The notes under the pieces were generated by a model. The model saw only the letters and a program-made list of their open reading frames with translations. It searched no databases and was not told the DNA's origin. From Dolichospermum sp. UHCC 0259 (GTDB lineage Bacteria > Cyanobacteriota > Cyanobacteriia > Cyanobacteriales > Nostocaceae), in NCBI RefSeq assembly GCF_009711935.1, contig NZ_VIKX01000050.1:1-59704 (forward strand): DNA of 59,704 nt, written 5' to 3'. Positions 19,747 through 28,696 of the stretch are shown here, piece after piece; the stretch's first letter is position 1, and every line of letters begins with the position of its first letter. The position numbers were made by a program, and so were the translations under genes.

Positions 19747-19801
19747 TGGGTAATGGGTAATTGGTAATTGGTGATTTCTACTGACAACTGACAACTGACA
19801 A
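19744..19801. repeat. short tandem repeats (TAATGGG and ACTGACA types)
   Basis: TAATGGG/TAATTGG units are followed by ACTGACA units, immediately after the DUF445 stop. Confidence 0.7.
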
Positions 19802-19802
19802 A

Positions 19803-20093
19803 TCAAGATTGTTGTTTACCCTTAGAGGCACAATTTTTCCTCCAGCATTGTTCTAAAAGTTGAATGTGCCAAAGTATAGCAAACCTTTGGGGATTCCAGA
19901 TGATTTGAATATGATGACTAAATAATGGCTGGTTTAAATATTGCCACAGAGGAAAGTTAATTTTTGTATATTTGGGATTCATGGGAGAAAAAGATACTAT
20001 ATAATTAATCGCTTCCGAAGTATCTGGCAATCTAGTTAATAAATTTCGACGGCTTATACCTTCATAATTTGAGATTAAACTAATATTTAACAA
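19803..20093 (-). CDS. hypothetical protein, 96 residues
   Basis: This is an unrecognised open frame with a plausible coding look: mixed hydrophobic and charged residues and Trp-rich segments (IIWNPQRFAILWHIQLLEQCW). There is no signal peptide, transmembrane segment or known motif. It begins with ATG at 20093 and ends in the repeat region. It could be a small conserved Nostocales protein or chance. The upstream 240 bp up to 20333 hold no other gene. Confidence 0.35.
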   Translation of the reverse strand: MLNISLISNYEGISRRNLLTRLPDTSEAINYIVSFSPMNPKYTKINFPLWQYLNQPLFSHHIQIIWNPQRFAILWHIQLLEQCWRKNCASKGKQQS

Positions 20094-20333
20094 TTGTCTT
20101 TGTGGAAATTACGGAACTTAAAGAAATTTAACTTTTGTAAGATTTAAAAAAATATCAGCAAATTCCGAATTTCTTGCTAGTCAATACGTTATTCCGTGTT
20201 TTCTATCTTGAGGGAGTAACTATAGCTACATTATTTCATTTATAATAAATCAAGCAAAAATGGTATACTATGTACTTTATGCTTTTCGCGGAAGCATAGG
20301 CACGGCCTGTTTTTAGTCAACCCAATATTTGAT

Positions 20334-21275
20334 ATGCAGTTAGAAGAAATTTTATCGGAACTAAAAAACAATACTGGAGTATTTCCTCGTCTAGCTTTGG
20401 AGAGAGCTATTGAAGAACAGGAAGCTATTACTCCTTTGTTGTTAGCAACTTTGGAAGAATGCAAAAATAATCTGGAAGAATTATTTGAAGAAGAAGCATA
20501 TATTTTGCATCTTTATGCTCTATATTTATTAGCACAGTTTAGGGAGGCTAAAGCTTATCCGCTAATTATTGACTTTTTTTCAATTCCTGGTGATATCGCA
20601 GTAGATTTTGCTGGAGATGTAGTCACTGAAGATTTAGCAAGAATTCTGGCTTGTGTTTGTCATGGAAATATTGAGCCAATTAAGCAACTAATAGAAAATC
20701 AAGAAGCTAATGAATATGTGAGAGATGCGGCTCTACAATCATTAGTTGTTCTCGTTGTTCAAGGTATTCTTCCTAGAGAGCAGGTTATTCAATATTATGA
20801 GGAACTTTTTACAACTAAATTTACTAATGAACCTGATGATTCCTTGATTTGGACTCATTTAGTAATTAATAGTACGGATATTTGTCCTATTGAATTAAAG
20901 CATCATATTGACAAACTTTATGAACAGGATGTAATTGATAGGTGGTTTATAAGTCAAGAGAATGTAAATGATGTTATTGAAAGGGGTGTAGAAGCTGCCT
21001 TAGCTAAACTGAAAAAGAATCAACGTTATTCTTGGATTGATGATACTGTATCAGAAATGGAACGTTGGGCTTGTTTTCGAGCTAATACAGATAATAAAAG
21101 GGATATGTCGTCGCTATTAGAAAACTTTAAGTCATCAAATAAAAACTATATTTCCCCCATTGCTTTGGAAAGAAGTGATGGTTTCTTAAGAACAAATACA
21201 GATAAAGCTAAAGCTAATAAAAAGAAAAAAATGCAGAAAGAGTCTCGAAAGAAAAATCGTTCTAAGAAAAAATAA
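20334..21275 (+). CDS. DUF1186 domain-containing protein
   Basis: This 313-residue, largely helical acidic protein matches DUF1186: a HEAT-like alpha fold with segments such as AYPLIIDFFSIPG, AGDVVTEDLARILACVCHG, VRDAALQSLVVLVVQG and a conserved WTHLV. The last 60 residues are Lys/Arg/Asn-rich (ending KKKMQKESRKKNRSKKK). Many relatives carry a C-terminal SEC-C zinc motif, which is absent here, so the tail may be a replaced or eroded C-terminus. The function is unknown. It stands alone on the plus strand. Confidence 0.78.
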   Translation: MQLEEILSELKNNTGVFPRLALERAIEEQEAITPLLLATLEECKNNLEELFEEEAYILHLYALYLLAQFREAKAYPLIIDFFSIPGDIAVDFAGDVVTEDLARILACVCHGNIEPIKQLIENQEANEYVRDAALQSLVVLVVQGILPREQVIQYYEELFTTKFTNEPDDSLIWTHLVINSTDICPIELKHHIDKLYEQDVIDRWFISQENVNDVIERGVEAALAKLKKNQRYSWIDDTVSEMERWACFRANTDNKRDMSSLLENFKSSNKNYISPIALERSDGFLRTNTDKAKANKKKKMQKESRKKNRSKKK

Positions 21276-21318
21276 TTTCCCAAGGGAGTCAGGACTTACG
21301 CAACTGGCACATTAGTAA

Positions 21319-21481
21319 GAGGATGTTTGAAAAGTTTTAGGTTGTGATTTTAGGCACTTACAGATCCCCCCTAACCCCCCTTAGCAAGGGGGGAACTAGA
21401 GTCAAAGTCCCCCTTTTTAAGGGGGATTTAGGGGGATCTAAAAATATTTGATACACCATGAGGGACTTTTCAAACACCCTC
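21319..21481. mobile_element. MITE-like element, 163 bp, with nested inverted repeat
   Basis: The terminal inverted repeats GAGGATGTTTGAAAAGT (21319-21335) and ACTTTTCAAACACCCTC (21465-21481) match at 16 of 17 positions. Inside lies a second imperfect palindrome with GATCCCCCCTAACCCCCC and GGGGGATTTAGGGGGATC arms (about 21367-21439). There is no coding capacity. It would be mobilised only by a transposase acting in trans. Confidence 0.75.
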
Positions 21482-21620
21482 TAAGGTGTGGTTCGGCAAG
21501 CTCACCAACCACGTCAGATATCAACAATCTGGTTATTTGCAGTATTTATGCCGTCTGGCGCACCCTACAACAGATTTTTAGAAACACCAATTAAGGGCGG
21601 GGTTTCCCCGCCCCTACAGG
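21482..21620. repeat. palindromic repeats downstream of flv1
   Basis: This stretch holds GTGGTTCGGCAAGCTCACCAACCAC-like and GGGCGGGGTTTCCCCGCCC (about 21595-21613) palindromes, plus a degenerate TCTGGCGCACCCTAC copy of the GTGCGTCAGA family. The GC-rich hairpin lies just past the flv1 stop and could end its transcript, though no T-run follows. Confidence 0.55.
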
Positions 21621-21652
21621 TTTTACAATATTAAAGTGAAACGGTATATTCT

Positions 21653-23449
21653 TTAATAATATGAACCTGTTTTTCGGTGGTTAATAGCAGTCATAGCATC
21701 CGGTTTGAGTAATTTACCGTTGTCTACGGTTGCATAGATTACCCAATGATCACCACATTCTAGGCGCTGCTGCACTAGACATTCTAGATATGCACAAGCT
21801 TCTGTTAAAATGGTACAACCATTATCAGCTTCTGCTGTGGGGAAGTTAGCAAATCTGTTTTCTCCAGGTTTAAAACTTTTGCGGAAATGTTTCATGTATT
21901 CCACATGAATACCTTCAGGGAGAATATTGAGGACAAATTTACCACCAGGATATAATAGTGATTCGACGGCTCGCTCTTTGGCGATCGCTACAGTAATTCC
22001 CGGTGGATTAAATGTAGCCTGAGATACCCAAGCCCCCATCATGCCTGTCGAAAATTCTCCTTGTTTGGCGGCGATGACACAGACAGAACCAATAATTCGA
22101 CCTACAGCTTGTTCTGTGGGGGTTGCAGCTTGTTGGGGAACGCGCACTTTCTTGGCTTTTCGCAAACTTTGAGCAAAGTCTGTACCGACTTCTTCGCAAT
22201 ATTTGAGAGTGACTTCATCTGGTTTAAATTTGACTTTCAAGGTATCAAAACCGAAGCGATAACCAGCGTCTCGGAGTTTGCATTCTACCAAGTCTAAAGC
22301 TTCACCACTCCAACCGTAAGAACCAAATACTCCCGCAGGTTTGGTGTTGTCTCCTGTAGAGAGGACGATACCTAATGCGGTGTGAATAGGCGTAGGTGCG
22401 TGTCCACCAATGGTGGGAGTACCAATGATAAAACCGTCTGCTTGTTCTAAGCTGGTGCGGATTTCGTCAGCGGAAGCAAATTCACAGTTGACAGATTTCA
22501 CCGCAACGCCACCTTTGGTTAATCCTAACGCCATTGCTTGTGCTAAGGTGGCAGTGTTACCATAGGCGGAAGCGTAAAGAAGTGCTACGGATATTTCTCG
22601 ATCTTTTTGAGCGCGACTCCATTCACCGTAGGATTTAGTTAGTTCGATTAAACTGGTGCGTACTAATGGTCCATGACCGACAGCATACATTCTTACCTGT
22701 AAATCGGAGATTTTCTCCAAAGCTGATTCCACATGAGTTGCATGGGGAGCCATGAGGCAATTAAAGTAATAACGTTGGTCTTCTTTGAAAGTTTCCCAAT
22801 GATCATCAAATACTTCTTCTCCACAGATGTGAGCGCCAAATAGCTTATCTGTAAAGAGAATTTGGGTTTGTTGGTCATAAGTACAAAGTGCTTCTGGCCA
22901 GCGGGGACTGGGTGTAGGTAAGAATTTTAAGATATGACCTTTACCTAAATCGAGGGTTTCTTTCCCCCGCATGACGAGAACTTTGATATCTTGGTCGGTG
23001 AAAGCAGCGCGTAAATTATTCGCAGCGGGAAGAGAACAAACAAAGGTAATTTGTGGTGCGATCGCTAAAATTGCTTTTAAAGTAGGAATACGATTGGGGT
23101 TAAAATGTCCCAAAATTACATAATCCAACTTTTGCACATTAATAGTTTTCTGTAATGCTTCCAGATAAATTTCTGTAAATCCTTCTGCGGGAGCGTCTGT
23201 TAATGCAGTTTTATCGGCTTCTATTAAATAGCTATTAGAAGTAGTTCCCCGTTCTAAAGCATATTCAATTTCAAACCGCAACCGGGACTTACTACGCGAT
23301 CGCATTACTTTTGTGTTAGTAGCAATTGGTAGTATTTGTACGTCCCTGGGTCTGGAATCGCTCATGGATACTTGTTGGGTTGAAAAAACTTGAGAAACCC
23401 AATTTTTAGCTGATGCAACTGCATTAGAAAATGAATCTGGAAGTGTCAT
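21653..23449 (-). CDS. flv1B: flavodiiron protein, Flv1 type (probable Flv1B)
   Basis: This 598-residue cyanobacterial flavodiiron protein has a metallo-beta-lactamase-like domain (about 35-275), flavodoxin domain (about 290-430) and C-terminal flavin reductase-like domain (about 445-598). The HxExDH diiron motif is replaced by GHFNPNRIP, and the later His of the canonical LHWPD segment is Arg (PRWPE), which marks the Flv1/Flv2 class. With an Flv3-type partner it reduces O2 to water using NAD(P)H or ferredoxin electrons. The gene lies 105 bp downstream of flv3 on the same strand, probably one operon. This adjacency matches the heterocyst-specific flv3B-flv1B pair of Anabaena, in which the enzyme protects nitrogenase from O2; the B assignment is inference. 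Confidence 0.87.
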   Translation of the reverse strand: MTLPDSFSNAVASAKNWVSQVFSTQQVSMSDSRPRDVQILPIATNTKVMRSRSKSRLRFEIEYALERGTTSNSYLIEADKTALTDAPAEGFTEIYLEALQKTINVQKLDYVILGHFNPNRIPTLKAILAIAPQITFVCSLPAANNLRAAFTDQDIKVLVMRGKETLDLGKGHILKFLPTPSPRWPEALCTYDQQTQILFTDKLFGAHICGEEVFDDHWETFKEDQRYYFNCLMAPHATHVESALEKISDLQVRMYAVGHGPLVRTSLIELTKSYGEWSRAQKDREISVALLYASAYGNTATLAQAMALGLTKGGVAVKSVNCEFASADEIRTSLEQADGFIIGTPTIGGHAPTPIHTALGIVLSTGDNTKPAGVFGSYGWSGEALDLVECKLRDAGYRFGFDTLKVKFKPDEVTLKYCEEVGTDFAQSLRKAKKVRVPQQAATPTEQAVGRIIGSVCVIAAKQGEFSTGMMGAWVSQATFNPPGITVAIAKERAVESLLYPGGKFVLNILPEGIHVEYMKHFRKSFKPGENRFANFPTAEADNGCTILTEACAYLECLVQQRLECGDHWVIYATVDNGKLLKPDAMTAINHRKTGSYY

Positions 23450-23554
23450 AGTTATTATGAAAGATGGTTAGTTAATAATTAGGTAATGGGGTGCAGGGGT
23501 GCAGAGGAGCAGGGAGAATTATATTCTTCTTTCTTCTGAACTCCTGAACTCCTC

Positions 23555-25273
23555 TTAATAGTAATTCCCTACTTTGCGATGACGAACTGCGGTAATTCCA
23601 TCAGGTTTGGAAACTTTGCCATCTTCAACTGTGCAGTATAAAATCCAGTGATCACTACATTCCATACTATTAACAACTTCACATTCCATGTATGCGAGTG
23701 CGTCGGTAAGAATGGGTGAACCGTTTTTAGCAGTTTGGGTTTTTACGTCTGCAAATCTATCAGCACCGGGATTTAAACGTTTGAGAAAATGCTTTTTCAG
23801 GTCTTGATAGTTGCCTTCTTCCAAAACATTAAGAACAAAGCGATCGCCTACGTGCAATAAACTATCTAAAGCGCGATCTTTGGCTACAGCAATCGTAAAA
23901 CCTAAAGGCTGTAAACTGGCTTGTGTTACCCAAGAAGCGATCATTGCGCCGCTAATATCACCTTTTTTGGCAGTGACAATATACAAACCATTGCTAATTC
24001 TTCCCAACGCTTTTTCCATGTTCACGTCGAGAGATTTGATTTGTTTAATATTGCGTTCCCGGACTAATAATTGTCCCAAAGCATTGCCAGCTTCTATAAA
24101 TTGTTTACAGGTGGAATCTGTGGGAGTTTCTTTAATACGAATAGCTGGGAAAGCTTCCTTAATACCTAAATCAATAAATTTGCGTCTGAGAGTATCAATC
24201 GGTTCATCATCGCCACCATAGGACTCAAATAAACCTACAACTTGCTTATTTTTAGCAACGGCTAATAAAGAACTAATTGCGGCTTGTGCTTTAATTGCAC
24301 TAGTAGAAGGCATCCCTACAATTAAACCAGATGCTCGACCAGCTAATTCTTGAATTTCTTGACTTTCAGCGGTGTTTAAATCCAATACTTCTACACCAAC
24401 ACCAGCTTTTTGCAAACCATCACCAATGGCGTGTCCTAAGCGATCGCTATGTCCATAACCAGAGACATAAAACAAACCTACAGTAGTTTCTGTTTTTGCT
24501 TGTTTTTGACTCCAATTGTGATAATATTCAGTGAGAACATCGAGATTATGATGTAGTAATGGTCCGTGTCCATTGGCAATAATTTTAATTTCACCAAGTT
24601 CACCCATTCTCTTCATTGCATTCAGCAAAGAACGAGCATTTGGTCCCATTAAACAATCATAATAAAAGCGAAAATCAGCTTCAATTGCTTCTAAATCTTC
24701 GTCGAAAGTGCGATCATCACAGTAGTGCATTCCGAACGCATCACAAGTGTAGAGAACTTGGGTTTTGCGATCAAAGCTAAAAATAGTATCAGGCCAGTGT
24801 AAATTCGGCGCACTGACAAATTCTATTTCATGTTCTTTACCAATTTTAATGCGATCGCCACTTTTGACAATTCGCTTAGAAAAAGGTTCATGTACCAAAC
24901 CTTCCAAAAATTGTAAAGCTACTTTAGAAGCTAAAACAGTCGCTCTTGGTGCTAACTGTAAAATATCTTCTACCAGACCACTATGATCAGGTTCAGTATG
25001 GCTAACAATTATATAATCAATCGTTTTAGGATTAACTAAACCCTTGAGAGTTTCTAAATATAATTCACGAAACTTCTGGTGAGAAGTATCAATTAAAACT
25101 GTTTGTTCACCTCTAATCAAATATGAATTATAGGTTGTACCATTTTGTAAACCAAATTCAATATCAAAACGATCCCGATCCCAGTCAAGAGAACGAATCG
25201 CAGTAGTATTAGGGGCAATTTCTACAGTTTGTATAGTTAATCGGTTCTGAACGTTCTCTGAGATAGCTACCAT
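23555..25273 (-). CDS. flv3B: flavodiiron protein, Flv3 type (probable Flv3B)
   Basis: This is the canonical-ligand partner. The lactamase domain carries SHTEPDHSG, LHWPD, CDAFGMH and GHGPLLHH, so a diiron site can form. A flavodoxin domain (FYVSGYGHSDRLGHAIGDGL) and a flavin reductase domain follow. The best start is the ATG at 25273 (MVAISENVQ, 572 residues). The frame extends upstream to 25321, but that adds a non-homologous-looking leader. It is the first gene of the flv3-flv1 pair. The long AT-rich upstream region (25274-26218) is a plausible place for heterocyst-type control, though I found no perfect NtcA site. Confidence 0.88.
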   Translation of the reverse strand: MVAISENVQNRLTIQTVEIAPNTTAIRSLDWDRDRFDIEFGLQNGTTYNSYLIRGEQTVLIDTSHQKFRELYLETLKGLVNPKTIDYIIVSHTEPDHSGLVEDILQLAPRATVLASKVALQFLEGLVHEPFSKRIVKSGDRIKIGKEHEIEFVSAPNLHWPDTIFSFDRKTQVLYTCDAFGMHYCDDRTFDEDLEAIEADFRFYYDCLMGPNARSLLNAMKRMGELGEIKIIANGHGPLLHHNLDVLTEYYHNWSQKQAKTETTVGLFYVSGYGHSDRLGHAIGDGLQKAGVGVEVLDLNTAESQEIQELAGRASGLIVGMPSTSAIKAQAAISSLLAVAKNKQVVGLFESYGGDDEPIDTLRRKFIDLGIKEAFPAIRIKETPTDSTCKQFIEAGNALGQLLVRERNIKQIKSLDVNMEKALGRISNGLYIVTAKKGDISGAMIASWVTQASLQPLGFTIAVAKDRALDSLLHVGDRFVLNVLEEGNYQDLKKHFLKRLNPGADRFADVKTQTAKNGSPILTDALAYMECEVVNSMECSDHWILYCTVEDGKVSKPDGITAVRHRKVGNYY

Positions 25274-26218
25274 TATTTCACAAGAGTAAATAAATAAACA
25301 ATCATTTCTTCTGCCCCCCATTGTCGCTATTATTTTTTTTTAAAGCTGTAATGAAAAATATATTTCGGAAAATTAAAGTTATAACAATAGATACAGTTTT
25401 TACTTGAGATTAGATTAAATTAGACTACGAAATCACAAACTACAGCAATAATCAATACCCTGTTTTTTGTAAGTATTATTTATACTTGTGTCCTATTGAT
25501 AAAGTATACTAACTGTAGCCGTATTAATTATAAAACTAAGTTTACTTTTAAATCTTTATAATTTATGTTTAAACTTTACTATTGCTTGATATTTATTTTG
25601 TAACTTTCTTTTAGGATAGGAAAAGGACATTATTGATGTCAATATAAAAGTGTTTTATACAAAGAGTGCATAAGTAAATTTTATTGGCATACTATGATTA
25701 TAACAGCGGCAGATTCTAAAAATTGGCTGCAAGGAAGCCGTTATAGTAATCGGGGAAGTGTTTATTTGTTTGCTCCGATGGTTAACTTCAATGTGATGGC
25801 GGAAGTTGGAGACACTCCCCCCTAATTTAAGATAATTGTACTTGCTTGAAAATTTAATGAATAATTCAACAATTACATCTTGATAGTAGTGAAAAAATTC
25901 CACACCTATTTTGATATAGCGTAAACAGATGTGATTGAATTGAAAGAACTATTTTGATATTTGGTAACTGAATCACTGAATTATAATCGCTTATCAAATT
26001 ACTAACTTATATACAGCAATAGTTAGAAATTTGATGTTATGTCAAAGCTTTTAGCTTCAGTATTTATGAGTTCCAAATATAAAAAAGTATTTACTCTAAT
26101 TTTCCACAAGTACATATAGCTTATGGCAAAATTTGCTGATGAATCAATACAGCATCTTTTGTATAGCAATTTATAACAATTAAATAACTTCTACTTAAGA
26201 GTCCTTTCTAGAACTTGA
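25274..26218. other. long AT-rich intergenic region without recognised genes
   Basis: These 945 bp upstream of flv3 carry only short broken frames. There is a near-palindrome around 25470-25490 (AAGTATTATTTATACTTG). A more GC-balanced patch at about 25700-25825 may be a remnant of a lost gene, but I cannot assign it. The flv3 promoter must lie at the left edge. Confidence 0.4.
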
Positions 26219-26308
26219 GGACTTACGTAAAAAATTTCTGAACCTCTCTTTTATCAGTGTTATCTAGTTTCCATTTCATTCAATATTTAGTGACTTTTGC
26301 GTAAGTCA
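26219..26308. mobile_element. MITE-like element, 90 bp (GGACTTACG ends)
   Basis: The ends GGACTTACGTAAAA and TTTTGCGTAAGTCA are inverted repeats with few mismatches. There is no coding capacity. Partial copies of the same end sequence occur at 21294 (GGACTTACGCAACTGG) and at about 32411 (CTTGCGTAAGTCC). Confidence 0.6.
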
Positions 26309-26497
26309 TAAACTTGTTGTGGGTTCTGCAAATACTTGAAAACTTCATATTATATTTCTTCTTGATCATTTGCAAACCCAAAATACAAATAGAGAAAAAC
26401 TTGTTGGGAACAAGGTGTAAATAAAGAATGTCTCAACTTAGATATTTTACAATGGTGTAAATTTTCAATATCCCAATTTAGCCAAGCTGATAAACCT

Positions 26498-26788
26498 ATG
26501 AATAAATGGCAATATTTTTCACAATTGAACCGCTTTAAACAAGTTTTATTAAATATTTTCATAGAAAGTGCTATCCTAACAGTTTTCTGGGGCGTAAAGT
26601 TATGTAATTTCCTATATCGCACTATTTTTGTCTGGATAGTTAGCTCAGTTTATATTCAGGATGGTGTTAAATCTAATGAGAAAAAACTTGTAAGGTCACA
26701 TTATCTAACAACAAAAATTGATGAATCCTTAACACTAAATTCTAAAACTAAAGTCCTTGATTTAGCGATAAAAACTAAAAAAAAGTAA
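26498..26788 (+). CDS. hypothetical small membrane-associated protein
   Basis: This 96-residue open frame has one hydrophobic stretch (about 16-52) and a Lys-rich tail. It has no Shine-Dalgarno or known motif, and an antisense frame overlaps its 5' half. It lies 120 bp before the acyltransferase gene on the same strand. I list it only as a possible gene; chance in AT-rich DNA is a fair alternative. Confidence 0.25.
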   Translation: MNKWQYFSQLNRFKQVLLNIFIESAILTVFWGVKLCNFLYRTIFVWIVSSVYIQDGVKSNEKKLVRSHYLTTKIDESLTLNSKTKVLDLAIKTKKK

Positions 26789-26908
26789 TCTAACTTTGTT
26801 AGGACTTCTTCTAGCAAAACAAGGATTTTAGCAAGAGATACAAAATATAAACCTGCAACTCTTGTGGTTTGCAGGATATCAACAAAAATATCACAGGAGA
26901 TTAGTTGA

Positions 26909-28090
26909 ATGACTATAATGATAGAAAAATCTGCCGAAAAAAGACTTCATCTTCCTTATTTAGATGGATTACGTGGATTAGCATCTTTGTATGTTGTACT
27001 TGTTCATGTTGAACCAGGAATTGGGGATCAATTGCCTGAATCTTGGTCATTGTTTGTGAGAGCTATGAAATATGGCGCATTTAGTGTCATCAGTTTTATT
27101 GTTCTTTCTGGTTATGTTCTGATGCTGCCAGTAGCGCGTTCTGAAAATGGTCAGCTATCGGGAGGTTTCATGAATTATATTAAGAGGCGATCGCGGCGAA
27201 TTCTCCCACCTTACTATATGATTTTATTTATCTGTGTACTACTAGCCGCAGTTGTATTTATTTTCGAGAAATTTACCAGTTTTCAATGGAATGAAATAGC
27301 CGGTCTTGGCTCATTTTCACCTAAATTCTCTTTTGTTGATTTTTTGCTTCACTTACTGATAATTCATAATCTCGACGGTAGTTCATATCTAACCATTAAC
27401 CCACCAATGTGGACTGTGGCCTCAGAATGGCAAATATACTTTTTCTTTCCCCTATTGTTTTTACCTATATGGCGAAGGTTTGGATTATTTGTAGTTATCA
27501 TTATTGCCTTTTTAATTGGTTTAACACCTGTATTTTTATTGAGTGGATTATTTGAATCCGCCAATCCTTGGTTTTTAGGTATATTCTGTTTAGGAATGGC
27601 AGCAGCAGATATTGGATTTTCTCGAAAACCCCAGTTAGTAGCTATCAGAAATTCTTTACCTTGGGGTTGGTTGACTGTTATCTTTACTGGTATTGCTTTT
27701 ATAACTGAATGGCGACGATTAGGACTGCATATATGGATTAATCAAACTTTTGCCGGTCTGGCATTTGCCTGTCTATTTATTTCCTTAACTAAGTCAATAA
27801 TTGAGGACAAACAACCATCTTTAATCCTACGGATCTTACAACATCCTTTAGCGATCGCCCTGGGAACATTTTCCTATAGTCTCTATCTCACTCATGGACC
27901 AGTTTTAGTTTTTGTGCGTTACTTCCTGTTTTACCTACCAATCTCACCAGATATGTTTGCAGCAGGATGTTATTTACTAGGTACAGTAATGTCACTCATT
28001 ATCGCTTACTGGTTTTACTTATACTTTGAGCGTCCATTTATGTCTAGTTTTTTGAAAAAGCGGAAAGTTAAAGATGCCGTGATTGAATAA
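26909..28090 (+). CDS. acyltransferase 3 family membrane protein (OafA/YrhL-like)
   Basis: This 393-residue protein has about ten transmembrane helices and opens with the family signature (PYLDGLRGLASLYVVLVHV; the His is the likely catalytic residue). It then shows FIVLSGYVLM and RRSRRILPPYY. Members transfer acetyl or succinyl groups to sugars of surface polysaccharides or lipids across the inner membrane. The ATG at 26909 is backed by a CAGGAG ribosome site 10 bases upstream. No polysaccharide genes are adjacent, so the substrate cannot be named. Confidence 0.88.
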   Translation: MTIMIEKSAEKRLHLPYLDGLRGLASLYVVLVHVEPGIGDQLPESWSLFVRAMKYGAFSVISFIVLSGYVLMLPVARSENGQLSGGFMNYIKRRSRRILPPYYMILFICVLLAAVVFIFEKFTSFQWNEIAGLGSFSPKFSFVDFLLHLLIIHNLDGSSYLTINPPMWTVASEWQIYFFFPLLFLPIWRRFGLFVVIIIAFLIGLTPVFLLSGLFESANPWFLGIFCLGMAAADIGFSRKPQLVAIRNSLPWGWLTVIFTGIAFITEWRRLGLHIWINQTFAGLAFACLFISLTKSIIEDKQPSLILRILQHPLAIALGTFSYSLYLTHGPVLVFVRYFLFYLPISPDMFAAGCYLLGTVMSLIIAYWFYLYFERPFMSSFLKKRKVKDAVIE

Positions 28091-28683
28091 AAGTCTCAAT
28101 TAATACCAGTTTTTGCAATTTCTAATTGCGGCTACGCAGACAAAACCCAGATGCTGCTTGGGTTAAAAATACCTGATTTTTGCAATAGTCCACTCAGGTG
28201 GACTTTGTTTGTGTATTAGCGACTTTTAGTCGCCCCATATTTTTATATTTTCTTTGCCGAGATTAACATTTCCATGATATTGTAAAAATTAATAATCAAA
28301 CGCTAGTCAGATGTTAAGACCAGAAAAGCCTTTAACCATTAATACACAGAGAAACTGTCCACCTTGAAGATTTAGCTACAACTCTTAGGGTAGAGGTAAG
28401 CGCATCAAGTTTCTAAATATAGCTTTAGGTGATTAACCTTGTCTAAATTTGCTGCCAAGATAAATCAATTAAAAATTAATAATTAAAAATTTAAAAAAGC
28501 AGATAACACAAGCTTCTTTGATTTTACTCCTGGCTACTATTTATGTTTGAAAATAGCTAAATATTTCTGTGTAGGTAATTCTAGAACCGCAAAGAATTAC
28601 GAGTTATTAATGACGAAATTATATAGGCAAGTGGGATACTTTAAGTGCAAATGATGCCCTGACAATTTTATTTTCATGAAAAC
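28091..28683. other. intergenic region with palindromic repeat, no gene
   Basis: The 600 bp between the acyltransferase and SulP genes contain a hairpin ACCCAGATGCTGCTTGGGT (about 28145) and, at 28188-28234, the element GTCCACTCAGGTGGAC followed by GCGACTTTTAGTCGC. That element is of the same family as the one at 42743-42790. The short frame at about 28350-28420 (TVHLEDLATTLRVEVSA) looks protein-like but is broken and unassigned. Confidence 0.5.
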
Positions 28684-28696
28684 ATGAGGAGGAAAC

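Noticed and set aside
21653-23449. Flv1 as an inactive decayed gene because its metal ligands are missing
   Set aside because: Loss of these ligands is a class feature of Flv1/Flv2 proteins; the frame is clean and the partner is adjacent.
25470-25490. Possible NtcA site (GTA-N8-TAC) upstream of flv3
   Set aside because: The spacing in GTATTATTTATAC is 7, not 8, and there is no suitably placed -10 box that I can defend.
25655-25903. 82-residue minus-strand open frame upstream of flv3
   Set aside because: It has no motif, ribosome site or neighbour support; it is more likely chance or gene remnant.
26350-26622. Antisense 90-residue open frame
   Set aside because: It overlaps another weak frame, has no ribosome site and no recognisable motif in AT-rich DNA.
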